A DNA stretch of 64,000 nt, from NCBI RefSeq assembly GCF_900496995.4, contig NC_044010.1, forward strand, positions 3,534,001-3,598,000. The letters run 5' to 3'. Made by a program: the position numbers and the translations under genes. How positions within the stretch are numbered: position 1 is the first letter of the stretch; each line of letters opens with the position of its first letter. The DNA comes from Aquila chrysaetos chrysaetos. Taxonomy: Eukaryota; Chordata; Aves; Accipitriformes; Accipitridae. Positions 1 to 11,000 of the stretch are shown here, piece after piece. The notes under the pieces are model-generated. The model saw nothing but the letters and a program-made list of their open reading frames with translations, searched no databases and was not told where the DNA came from.

Positions 1-502
1 AACCTCAAGTGAGTTCCCTATCTACACACACAGTAAAACCCTTTTACTTCCTTCCTCGCTGAGCTGTGCCGCACGTCCTTCAAGGCCATTCAGCCCTACA
101 GGGCCCAGGAGAGCTGGCGAGAGAGGATGTCCCTCCGGCGCAGGGTGGCCAGGCAAGTCTTCCAGGTGGCCCTTCGTGCACCCAGGGCTTTCTCGGAGGC
201 AGCAGCATCTGAAAGCGAGAGGGTGAGACGTAGCCAGCCAGCCATGTGGCTAGCTTAAGCAAGGGCATGCCACTAATTGCATAGGAAAACCTGGTCTCCG
301 GCTCCCTGGGGAGAGGAGGAATAAGGTAAGGATTTATCCGATCGTTCAGCTTGGACAATCCGGCTCTCCAGCCCCGCCGTCTCCCAAGGAGAGCAGGTGT
401 CGAAGGGGCTGGGGGTCTTCGCTGGCGAGAAGCACGCAGCCCCAAGGCGGGTGACCCCTGCCGAGGCGGCGGGGCTCACTCCGCTCCCTCCCTGCCCCGC
501 AG
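1..502 (+). other. POPDC2 intron (partial)
   Basis: This is the end of the intron before the penultimate POPDC2 exon. Its pyrimidine-rich end (ctccctccctgccccgcag) serves as the splice acceptor. I can support no further exon here. Confidence 0.7.
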
Positions 503-857
503 GTCACGCTGACGGCCGAGACCGACTGCAGCTTCATCACCTGGCCGAGGAAGAAGCTGTACCTCCTCCTGAGGAAGGACCGCTACGTTGCCCGGCTCTT
601 CTCCTCCCACCTGGGCTACGACATCTCGGAGAAGCTCTACTCCCTCAACGAGAAGCTCTTCGCCAAGTTCGGCCTTCGCTTCGACATCCGCTTGCCCAGC
701 CTCTACCACGTCCTTGGGCCAGCCTCCTCCGAGGGGGAGTCGGAGGACTGCGAGGAGCCGTCGCCTGCCTCCGGCCAGGCTGGTGCCTCTGAGCCCCCTC
801 CGCAGCCACCGCCGCCGCCGCGACCCCGGGCATCCCGGCCCGACAGTGACCTGCTGG
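503..857 (+). CDS. POPDC2: POPDC2 penultimate coding exon
   Basis: The acceptor is cccgcag ending at 502, and the exon opens in phase 0 with VTLTAETDCSFITWPRK, matching the human junction after VFQ. The exon is GC-rich and ends with one base of the next codon before GTGAGG. Confidence 0.95.
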
Positions 858-949
858 GTGAGGACTCCACCAGTCTTGTCTTGGAAGATTTTGCTGAGTT
901 GCCGGGGTCTTTTATGGACTATGTGAGCGAAGGGGAGTATATGAAGTGA
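503..949 (+). CDS. POPDC2: POPDC2 alternative read-through 3' exon
   Basis: If the donor at 858 is not used, the reading frame stays open for 30 more codons and stops at TGA 947-949. The extra residues are acidic and contain the segment EDSTSLVLEDF and the end SEGEYMK. They look like protein rather than random intron translation. This would be an intron-retention isoform ending in its own 3' UTR; AATAAA hexamers occur at 2729-2734 and 3030-3035. Whether it is expressed cannot be told from sequence alone. Confidence 0.5.
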   Translation, partial: VTLTAETDCSFITWPRKKLYLLLRKDRYVARLFSSHLGYDISEKLYSLNEKLFAKFGLRFDIRLPSLYHVLGPASSEGESEDCEEPSPASGQAGASEPPPQPPPPPRPRASRPDSDLLGEDSTSLVLEDFAELPGSFMDYVSEGEYMK

Positions 950-3900
950 GGGCACTCCTGGCACGGGCACGCCTCACCCTGTGTGGGACCCCCGCGTAAG
1001 TACCCGCGTGTGGAAGCAAGTCCTTCCCGTGATGCGAATGCCTGGGTAGAGCGGCGGCCCCCAGCCTCTCGCCCTCGTTTGCTGTGGGTTTGCTCCTCCG
1101 CAGCATTTTTTTTTTTTTGCCTGCTGCCCCAAGGAATCCTGGGAGGTGGGCTCGAGCTGTCGTGATTTTCTTAAGGAAAAGCGGCAGGGTAGAGGCTTGA
1201 CTCCAGGCACCAGCCACGCCATGGGGTGGAAGGGCACCGTAGGAAGTTCTTCCCTGCCCTGTCCTCTCTCCATCCCTTGGGAGATGCAGAGAAACTGAAA
1301 TGGTGTCCAGGCTGGTGGGTGGTACGTGAGTGCCCGCAGAGACCCCACAGGGCTCGACCTGGCTCGCCATGAGGTAGAGCTGTGCCTGGAGATATTCCAG
1401 CACTGAGCTGAGAAAGATGTCTGCAGGTGAGAGAGCAGACAACCCCGGAGATGCTGACAGGGGTAGAAACGGTTCCAGCGTTTACAGAGGATTGATAGCA
1501 AGGAATTGCTCTACACCCTGCAAGTGCTCAGTCTGGGGAGGGGGAGAAAGCTCAGAGTCCTTCCTCCCCGCTGCCCACCACAGCTCATCCCAGCATTTGT
1601 TCTGTTCCCCTTGTTTCTGCTGAGCTTCGTCTCAGCCAAATCAGTAAGGTATTGAAAAGACTGCCCTGTGTGGTATAGCTCTTGCCTCCAATCACCCTGG
1701 GTGGACTGAACAGGCTAAACATTGTTTTATCATGCCCCAAACTCTGCTTTCCAGTGAGTGGGAGCGAGATGCTCTCTTCCAAAATGCCAACTCCTTACTC
1801 TGCAAGGGAAAAATTCCCGGGCCTGGTGGATGTTGGGGCAGAGGAGCAATGCACGCAAACAGAAATAGACAGGAGGGTGGCTCGTGCTTGAAATTCAGAT
1901 CCGAGTGGCCAAGAGAGAAATTCCACACTGAGCTCCTTTTAGCCAGCCGCTGCATGCCAGCTGCTGCACGCCAGCTGCAGACCCCAAAATGTGCATTCCT
2001 GCTGCTGCCCCATAATAGCTGCTTTCTGGCATCCAGCTGCCAGACACCAAGCCTGGGACTGGGATTTCTGTCCTAGAAGGGACCACTGCGTGTGTCCCAG
2101 TTGGGTCTGCATGGCAGGGAGAAAGTTGCAGGGCTGGGCTTGCGGCTGGGGAGACCGTTTTCCAGCAGGCATCCTTGAACACGGTGCACCATCGCATCCT
2201 GGTTTTCCCTGCGCCCGCTTGGGTCTACTTCTGGGCTGTAAATGCTTGGGCTGTGGACTCACCGGCAGGGAGCGTGAAGCAGGACACACTCCTGCCATGA
2301 GCCCTGACAAGTCTGCAGTAATCTTCCCTACCCTGCAGTGCTTGTGCACAAGCCTCACCGCCGTGAAGGCAAAGGGACTCTCCCTCCTTGGTGCTCTACG
2401 TCAGAAGGCTGTCTGGGTCAGACAGCACTTGCTATTTGCAGTATGCATCTGGTAGAAAAGGCCTTTTTTGCTGACTCATCCAGGTGCTGTTCTTAGTTTT
2501 TGAAAGATTTTCCTGTTTCGTACAGTTCTGCTTTGGGTTGAGTCATGTGCCTATTCCTGTACTGCTTCCATGCCTCCAAATTTAAAATCTGGGATATGAA
2601 GAAACTGGCCAGGGAAGGAACAAGTGTATTTGGTTTTGCTTGAATCAGATAAAAAGTCAGCAAGAGTTTTGCTTAGTTGTTTTTCGTTGGTTTTTTGTTT
2701 TAAAAAGGAGGCACAGAGCGAAAAAGAAAATAAAATCCTCATTTGTTTTCTAGCTTAGAAGTCCTAGGAATGTGAAGTTCCTCATTTTGCTGGTAGACTG
2801 CTGGAGATATGAATCTGCAGCTTTTTCAGTCCTTACTTGGAGAGGCAGGAACACTGAATCACTTATGAGGCAGCCATCCTCCTAACAGTCAGGCATGTCT
2901 GAATGAATGCAGATAGTGTTGTAAACGTGGTGAAGTCACTTTGTCTATGCTTTGCTTGTATTTTGTCTTCTCGGCAGAAGGATATCCATTCTCAGGTCAT
3001 TGGCAGAATTCTCCTCGTTGATCAAGCTCAATAAAATCAGAATTTCAAATGCAATTAAAAAAGGAAGGAGGCAAGGAACACCGTAGCTTTTTTTTTAATT
3101 GTTTCCACCCATTTTTGGTAATGAGTCAATATTGTGGAACATACACGAGAGGTGTGTGCGTATGTGTGTGTTGGGGAAAGCTTGTGCAACACAGCACAAA
3201 GCTATTCTTTCTTTCACACAATCCTTTTAGAAAATGTTGGAAGCTGGAAGCTTTTTTCTTTCTAGATCTTGTGAATGAGGCAGTGTCAAGGTATGCTGAT
3301 AATTGCAGTAGAGACGTGCGATAAAAGCCCAAATGTTTCAGAGGCCGGTATTTGGGGTGGGAGAGGAGGATGATCTTCCTTGTTTGTCAGTCTGGAGACA
3401 ATAGCCAGTGTGGTATTTTAATTTCTAAGGTAATTAGACAAGGAAAACAAACTTTGTTTAGTGTGTTCATGAACGAGTGCTTCCTTGTTACTCTGCTCAC
3501 CACTTGGGTATCCTAATCACATCACACCACAGCAGCACAACAGCAATTGTCATGTCCAGACCGTATTCCACAGCGACTTGAGCGCCTAACCACAAAAATT
3601 AGTGATACAGAGGGGCTGCAGTTTTCCCTTCTGGCCAGGCACTTGTCAGAGCTTAGCGGATGATCTGAGCAGGTCTGCCGTGGCCCAAGGAAAGCGCTTT
3701 CGTAACTTTTCCCTTGGAACTGGTGAAAACATCCATAATAAACAGGGATATTCCCTGCAGTGTCATTGTTCGAAGTAAGCAATAGGTGCGGTACCAGAGG
3801 TCAGAGCTCCCCTGGGGCTTTCCCCTGGTCTGTGTTCTTGTCTCCTTCCCCAGCAACTTCCAACCTCAATAATCACCTTCCAGCTCTCTAAATTCCCCGT

Positions 3901-4924
3901 GCTGAAGTGCTTCTATGGATCACATTCCTTTTCATTTTCTGTCACTACAACAGCCACCTTGCAATACCACAGTGCAGGAGGGCAACTCTTGAATGCCCAA
4001 AGTGCTGCAAAGATCATGCAGAATAAAATATTCCTGGGAGATATAGTGGCCCACTATTCTTATCATCGAGTTCCTTGAAAGAGTTTCTAGTCTGCTTACA
4101 AGCAAGACAGATTGTGATATCCCATTGATGAGCACATTCTTTCTCTGAGGACGAGAGATACTTCAATAACTTACAGGCTGCCTGTTTAAGAGGCAGATTC
4201 AAAGGTTATGTTCAAAGCTTGCTTTAACAGTGTACTGCTGTATATAGCTCAGAGCTCCATAGCAAACTAAACTTTATTCCTTGCATGAAAATTCAAACAA
4301 CTAAAAGCCACCTGCTTTTTCCCCTTTTCATATTGCATTTGTTCTAGTTTGTTGCTATCAAGTGCTTGCAAAATGTGGAGCTGTTGCTGCCTAGTTTTGT
4401 ACTGTTACATCTTGGGGATGGCTTTCTATTTGGTGGGTGAGGTGGATGGATGGATGCTTGATGGCCTGTAGCTTGGTATCTAAGTTAGTAGGAATTGTTT
4501 TACACCTGCTTTGAGAGCAACATCAAAGGAGCTGTGGCGTCTGTTTCAACAATATCACAGAAGGTGCTCTGGAGGGGTTTGGTTTTGCTGTCTCAGGATG
4601 GCTGCATAACCCCATTTTCTGATTTATTACATGTTGAAGAATTACATAGTTTTGCATGCTAATTTAGGAGGGGAGGGAGAAGGACAGGTATCGGTGGGCT
4701 CCATGAGGTTAGTGTCTTGGAAAAGTTTGGAAGCAAGATTTATTCCTCTGATAATAATGGTGTTCTCTTTCTTTCTCTCCCCCCTGACACCACCTCCCCC
4801 CCCATTTTCCTCCCTCCTCCTCTGCTTTCCTTCTGCAGCCTCTGGAAACCCTCTCCGGAGTTCTCCCTACCCTCTCCGCAAAGGACGAGCCCCTCTGGCT
4901 CCTACTCAGACCCCTGAACTCTAG
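503..4924 (+). CDS. POPDC2: POPDC2, 3' part of gene (last two coding exons)
   Basis: Popeye domain-containing protein 2 is a three-pass membrane protein of heart and skeletal muscle whose cytoplasmic Popeye domain binds cAMP and which modulates pacemaking and ion channels (family knowledge). The window holds its C-terminal 146 codons: exon 503-857 joined to 4839-4924. The first exon carries the highly conserved stretch containing LGYDISEKLYSLN and FGLRFDIRLPSLYHVLGP, which is the end of the Popeye domain and the start of the C-terminal tail. A Pro-rich tail follows. Splicing joins a phase-1 donor (GTGAGG at 858) to an acceptor ending at 4838, giving RPDSDLLAS and then the POPDC2-typical C-terminus APLAPTQTPEL and TAG. 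Earlier exons must lie left of position 1. It converges with PLA1A, as in human. An alternative read-through terminus is listed separately. Confidence 0.95.
858..4838 (+). other. POPDC2 last intron
   Basis: This intron is about 4 kb. Apart from the read-through ORF to 949 I see no coding signal. It has a short GT-rich stretch near 3150-3171. AATAAA hexamers at 2729 and 3030 could end a read-through transcript. Confidence 0.7.
4839..4924 (+). CDS. POPDC2: POPDC2 terminal coding exon
   Basis: A pyrimidine-rich acceptor (ttccttctgcag) is followed by two bases completing an Ala codon, then SGNPLRSSPYPLRKG and the conserved C-terminus APLAPTQTPEL. The TAG stop is at 4922-4924. Confidence 0.92.
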
Positions 4925-5270
4925 GGAACAACAGGCTGTTTTGCTCCCGAAGCCCCTCCAAGGGAACGTATGCTCACACAGGTTTCTGACCAGAGAGACA
5001 CTCTTTAGCACGCACTGAGACGTCTGCCTGCAGACATGTACACTCAGGAGCACGTGAAGCACACGCGTGAGACTGCAGTGTGACACTCCAGCACCTCCCA
5101 CCCCACGGTTGTTCACCAGAGCTGCCTGCCCCAGTGTGCTTCCACGGTTTGTTTTCTAGTCCTGCCTCTCTGAGGTGTGTCGGCAGCTCTGATACCAAGG
5201 TACACCAATATCGCTGCAAGCGATACCAGCCTGCTCGCGGATCTGTGTTCCCTTTGATTTAATGATTTCC

Positions 5271-5276
5271 ATTAAA
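5271..5276 (+). terminator. Candidate POPDC2 polyadenylation signal
   Basis: ATTAAA, the commonest variant of the AATAAA hexamer, lies about 350 bases after the POPDC2 stop codon, a normal 3' UTR length. The sequence from 4925 to here is taken as the 3' UTR. Confidence 0.5.
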
Positions 5277-5639
5277 GTCAGAGATGAAACTACTGGTGTT
5301 TGAGGATTTGGAGAGGGTTTGAAAGGCTTGAGGTGATCTGAAGGCATGGGGGAGGAAAGGACAGGGGAAAATGGGCTGCCTGATGGCTTTGGCAATGGCC
5401 TTGCAATGGAGAGCATGATATGGAGATTTGATATCATGCTTCTCACTGGGCATCCACTCTAGTGAGACCAGAAATTACTTTTCCAGGGGTTAGGATTTCT
5501 CATTTATGACAACCACCACTTCTCAAAGAAGTTACCAACTTCTGGTGAAAGCTCAGTTGTTTGAGTTGATTCTTTTGGAATAAGAAAGAGGAGGAATTGG
5601 GACTGAGGGCAGGTATGGGCAAGAAGGAGAGCCTGAACC

Positions 5640-5659
5640 TTTTTTTTTTTTTTTTTTTT
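5640..5659. repeat. T20 homopolymer
   Basis: Twenty T in the POPDC2/PLA1A spacer. Confidence 0.9.
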
Positions 5660-7543
5660 GGTGGTGCTCAACGGGGGATGACCTCAGGGTGCACACACTG
5701 AGTGAAGAAGTGAGTGAATACAAAACATCTCTGGGGAGAGCAGCCACTGGTAGGAAGAAGTGCAATATCTTAGATGAAAGTAGTGTGGAGGTAGAAGGCC
5801 TCTTCCAAGTTCAGCTGCAACAGGCTTTGGCTGACGAGCTTCCCAAGCCATTTTCTCTGTCAGGGAACTGGACAGGGCAGTACTGGTGGAGGAATCCTCT
5901 GTCCCACAGAGCCTGGTGCAACCAAGCTGGGCAGTGGGGGTAGGAGCCTCTCCAGGGCAGATATCCAGGGAAAGAGTGAGGAGCATCAGTCCCTTATCAG
6001 CACGCACAGGGCAGGGCGTTCTTCAGTGCCTCTTGGCACAGACATACAGGGGCACGGCCGTTCTGCGTGTGGGGCTGGCTTTGTGTCAGCCCTGGGCTGG
6101 TGGAGGCAGCCCTACCTGCCTTGTGCTGCTCACACAGGGGCTGTGGCCCAGAGACCAGTTTGGCACGTCTTTCAAGTCTCAGCTGGGCGAGATCTACGCC
6201 CTTGGGATCTGGCACCGTTGCTGAGTTCTGGAGAGGCCTCTGAAGTGGTGAGTATGTGGGATCCACGGCGTACACAGCTCCTCGCTCTGCTTGCCTTTGC
6301 TGTCACCCCAGGGCAGGAGAATGGGGCTGCCCCGGGCCTGGGGATCATCCTGCTAATGGTTGGCACCATGTTCTGTGGCTGCATTCTTGCTTAAGCCTGA
6401 CCCCATTGCCCTTCACAGGTAGGAAATATCTCCAGCAAATTAACACAAGAGCTGCTGGGGTCCCTTCTGCAAGGGAACCGAAATGCGCAATGAAACTGCA
6501 TCCGTCTGTCATGGTGTTTTATACGCCTGCCTGAAGTAGTGGACGGGGCTGGTCTGAATTACACACTGCCCTTCACAGGTGCCTGCTGAGGTTATATTCC
6601 AGTCTTCACCAAGAAGCTCCCTGGAAAATCTTCAGTCATGGCACCAACTAACCTGGATCTTTGTCTGGTTGTTGGAGCCCAGCTCTAACCCCCTCTTGAG
6701 TGTATGTTGGAGATGGTGTTTGTTAGCTGGCCTTCCAAAGAGCCACGCGGCAGGGCCCAAAAGCTTGGATGTGAGCTGAAAGCAGGAGCTAACTCTGCAG
6801 TGACACTGTCTAGTGGAGAACGAGTGACAGGTCATGCCAAATGACTGAGGCTTCTTCATGGCAGAAATGCCTTTAGCACGTCCCTCTCTCCTGACCATGG
6901 TGTTCCTGGTGCACTTCTCCATCACCCAGTGAAGCCAGTCCAGGGAACCAGAGAAAATGGTCTACAGAAGATGTGATTTGTAAGCAGAAGTGATGAAAGA
7001 CTCGTCTCCTCTTTAATTTGCATATGCATCAAGGTGGTGGAAAAGGTGTGGACGGGTGAGGGCTGTTTCTATGTACATGCGTTTCATATTGTAATCTTTC
7101 ACCAATTCTTTCCAGACCTTGGCTACTCTTCCAGGTCTGAAAGGCTGTGCTGAGTTTCTGGGACTAAGTTGTGTTAGGTGGCCCTGTAGCTACGATGCTC
7201 TGTCCTCCTCCTATTACCTTCTATTCTGGGCAGTTGGTCAAAGCAGTGCAAAATCGGATGCAAGAGCACTGCCATGCTCCTGGTGTCTGTTTCACTTCAT
7301 GTGAGCTTCAAAGAGAACAAGCCAACAGCCAGAGTTGCTACTCCAGCCCTGTCAGGGAAGGAGATCCTTTCCAATTACTTAGCAGGAGCGCTAACATGAA
7401 ATCAATAGGGTCTCACTCTGAAAGTGTCTTGTAGATGGGACTACTGAGTTTCCCATTGGAGTGTTGGCTAAGAATGACTCCTCTCTGTGCCAACCCTGAA
7501 CCACACTGTTTCCCCTTGCTGAGGAAAAATAATACCTCTCACC

Positions 7544-7573
7544 TTTAATATGAAGATCTCGGGACACTTTAAT
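7544..7573 (-). terminator. Candidate PLA1A polyadenylation signals
   Basis: Two ATTAAA hexamers read on the minus strand (7544-7549 and 7568-7573), about 370-400 bases past the PLA1A stop. No AATAAA was noticed nearer, so this is a positional guess. Confidence 0.35.
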
Positions 7574-7639
7574 ATAAACCACAAATGAATCATCCCAATA
7601 CTCCAGTTGTAGGAAGAGTGATACTATCTCCTCCTTCTT

Positions 7640-7715
7640 TCATACAGATCCAAACCTTGAGATTAAATGACTCGTGCATCTCACTTTCAGAGCTGGGTAC
7701 AGATCCCATGACATA
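7640..7715 (-). repeat. Possible MIR SINE fragment
   Basis: The pattern gattaaatgactcgtgcat...agagctggg...cagatccc resembles the reverse complement of the MIR core region, but it is short and diverged. Confidence 0.3.
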
Positions 7716-7940
7716 AAAGTCCCAATACGGTCTTTTGACGGAGAGGTCTTGCTGTAACCTGTCGAACTTGTACTCACCGATCTGCCGCACGCTTCTTTTC
7801 CTTGACAACCTGTCCCTAATGCAGGAAGTAAATAACCCATCCAGTTTTTATGGCGAAAGTATCATCTGTAAGCAGAGAGCAGCAATAGGTTTAGGGCTCC
7901 TTTTCGGTTTTGGGTATGCCTGCATGTTCCAAAGGCAGTG

Positions 7941-8025
7941 CTAGGCACAAGCAGTGGGCAGCTCGTAGGAGATGTCTCTGTTGCCGGGGAGGGTGAGGTT
8001 CCAGGGCAGGCATGACGTTGTCCGG
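7941..8025 (-). CDS. PLA1A: PLA1A exon 11 (terminal)
   Basis: Acceptor ttcccacag, then [14 protein letters not shown] and the end PTACA with TAG at 7943-7941. The Cys positions match the human C-terminus. Confidence 0.92.
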
Positions 8026-11000
8026 CTGTGGGAAGAGCACAGGGAAGTCAGGCTGGGCATTGGCAGGTGGAGGTTGCTATCCTTAACGCAGAGGCAAGCA
8101 AGCTGCTGATGGACCTTGTGCTGCTTTGCAAGGGAACGATGACCAGGGTGCCCTGGCTGGGATGAACTGCCTGGAGGGGTGTGTATGGGGTTGCGTCCTT
8201 CACCTTTCCACCGCCCCCTCCTAGCAGAACCATTCTTGCTCTGAGTGCTCCCAGTTTAGTGTAAGAGCATAGTTGCGAACCCGTGCAACTCTACAGCTTT
8301 CTACCTCCGTCGCAGCCAAGTCCTGTACTTTTAGGGGTGCAGGTTAGCACACCTTTAAGGCAATGTGCCATGCTGACCCATTCATAGGTGGTAAAAAGCC
8401 ACGTATCGGCACATCCATCCCAACTTTGGAGTGCTTTGGTCTGCAAGGCACGATAGTAAGGAATAGTCCTTTTGCTCAAGGAAGCGCCTGGTATTTACAT
8501 AGGAATGCCTCTTTTTTTTCCCCTATCTGGGCCTACTGGATGTATTTTTACTGCCTTGTGCTTGAGTCTCTTTACTGCCCAGCAGAACAGAATTTGAAAG
8601 TGAGCCCAGTTTGCCTTCTGCTTCTGGTTTTCCCTGCTTTGGAGTACCCGGTAGCTTGCTTCAGCCTGGAGCCAGCGTAAGAGTAAACTCAGAAGCAACG
8701 TGGACAGAGTTTAATGTGTCAGCATAGAGCCAGCTATTTTGTCCTGCCTCCAAGAACTTTGGATCTGCAAAACTCCTGGCAAGAATATTGTATTATGGGG
8801 AAGACCATCATCTCTCTCAGGATGAGAAGGACTTGGCTGCTTCTGCTCTGGGTAAGGTAATTATGGCTGAAGGCATATACTCTACAATGGCTGGCCTAGA
8901 AAATGCCAAAATGGTTGTTTTTAGCCTTAGTGCTTTATAAACCTGTGCAGTATAAGAAGCAGAAATATATTACTGGTATTCTGTTGTCTCATCCTGAAAA
9001 ATGTTCATCTGTCATGTTTCAGATGGGGGCCCACTGCAGACAGGGGGAGGATGGAGAGAGCAAGCAAGGACAAAAGGAATAAATTCTAGTTAGTACAAGC
9101 TTTTGCCATGGTTTGTGACTTAAGCATCTTCGAGGTGATGTAAATTGCAACTGTTTTCCTTTCATGGCACAACGCTTTTATCCTGGGGGAAGAATTGTAG
9201 AAAACTCCTAGAAAACTGCTTTGGTAGTTTGTTTCTTTCACAGGTAGAAAATGATTTACAGATTGGAGAGACCTCTTTATATGTTTATCTAAACAGGAGA
9301 GAGAATGCATTGTTTCAAACTACAGGCTGCATCCACAGGCTCAGTGGATCCCTGTAAGATATTCCTGTGACTTACTTGCTATCGAGAGGCAGGGGGGCTA
9401 CACAGAACTTGCCAACAATGGATGGTTCATCCTTCCTCCAGAATTGATTCTTGGGGAGATACTTCAGTGTCACGCTGTTTATATGGCAGAGGGGAACTCT
9501 GTGGGCCAGCAGGCGTTTGCCCATCTCCTGGTGCCTAGGTCTGCAAGGCAGGGCGAGAGATGTGAAGGAGAACATTCAATCAACCTGCAGATGCAGGCTG
9601 TGTGCAGATGTGTTGAAACACTGGAGGAACCTGGGGTATTACCGTGAAGCCCTCACATAATCAAACGGAGTGAGAAGACTCATCTGTCAAAACAGGGCAT
9701 TGCATGAGACTCTTACTGGCTGTATCTCCATGTTTTATCTCTATAGTCAGGAATATTTCTGTGTAATATCCTTCCTTCCATCACACAATTGCAACAACTC
9801 TTCTTGCTGTTGCATATAAATTGAAACACTGCCCAGACTGCTACAGAGAGCTAAGTGGTAGATAAAGTCAACGTCTATGAAATCATGAATGGCATGGATA
9901 GGGATCGGTGGTTCACCATTTCTTCCAGTACACAAACTAGGGGTCATCAAAGAAAGCTAAGAGGTGGCAGACTCAAAAAGATTGCACACTGCACAGAGTA
10001 CCATTCCTTTTAAGCTGTTAAAATCCTTGTTGTGGATGCTAGGAAGTTTACATAACTGTACAAGTCATGGGAGGGGGACTGGACAAGTTTGTGGAAGACA
10101 AAAGCTAATAAGGACAAAGATCTCAGCTTTGGCTCTGAAAGTCCCTGAGATGTAATTAGTCAGACACTGGGAAACTATTTGGGGAAGTATTGCTACATGC
10201 TTACACTGCCTTTTTTTATACTGTTCGCTAGGTATTTGCTTTTGACCATGTCGAAGGTGGGATGCTTGGATAGAAGGACGTTTGTCTGTCCCTATGCCCT
10301 TGCCCAGGTAACATGAACTGAGAAATGCCAGAGGTTTGGTGAGCAGCCAATGATCAGAGCCCAGTCGGTCGTGTGCTAGGAAGGAGTGCTGCCCAGCTAC
10401 TTTACATAGGTGGGCCACCTCCTTTCTGTGGAGTCCATCCAATGGACCTTCTTATGCTTGATCTACCTGGCACATCTAAGAGCCTGGAGATCATTGATTT
10501 CCTTGTGCTCACGAAGAATATGGGTGTAGCTGACTCAGCGTGATCCCAGAAGCACCCGGGCGACTGCCTGATCAGTAGTGTGATGGTAGGGGAAGCGGAG
10601 AGGTGACAAATGGGTCAGGAAGAGCCTACAATTCCGCTGACCAGAGTAGCACCCCGAAGCGGGCTGACAGCTGCGCTCAGCATCCTCCTCGGCCAGAGTG
10701 GCCAACCCAAACCAGCACATCCAGTCCCTCCCTTAGACTGCAGTGGCAGATGCTGGAGGTTTTGTGTGTCTGACTGTCTGGCTTGAAGCTGCCAAAAATA
10801 GCAAGCATCACGACATTGTAGCTACGAAGGTGAATAATGAATAGCAAATGGAAAACAAACAGAGGGGAGGCCATCTTTCTATTGTATATTGTCCATGGGG
10901 AGGATCAAGCTGTGCCCTAGGACAGAGGAACACAGTAAGGTTAACCAGGCTGAAGAAAGTGACTCCTGGGACTGACGTTTGGTCCAACCCCACACAAACT

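Larger units (their letters stand above)
5277..7940. other. Spacer between convergent POPDC2 and PLA1A
   Basis: No coding exon is recognised. It contains a T20 run at 5640-5659 and probably the PLA1A 3' UTR at its right end. A weak MIR-like stretch is listed separately. Confidence 0.6.

Noticed and set aside
61-165. An ORF ending in gtcttccag before GT that could mimic the preceding POPDC2 exon (human exon ends VFQ).
   Set aside because: The upstream residues do not resemble the Popeye domain and the donor GTGGCC is poor, so chance is more likely.
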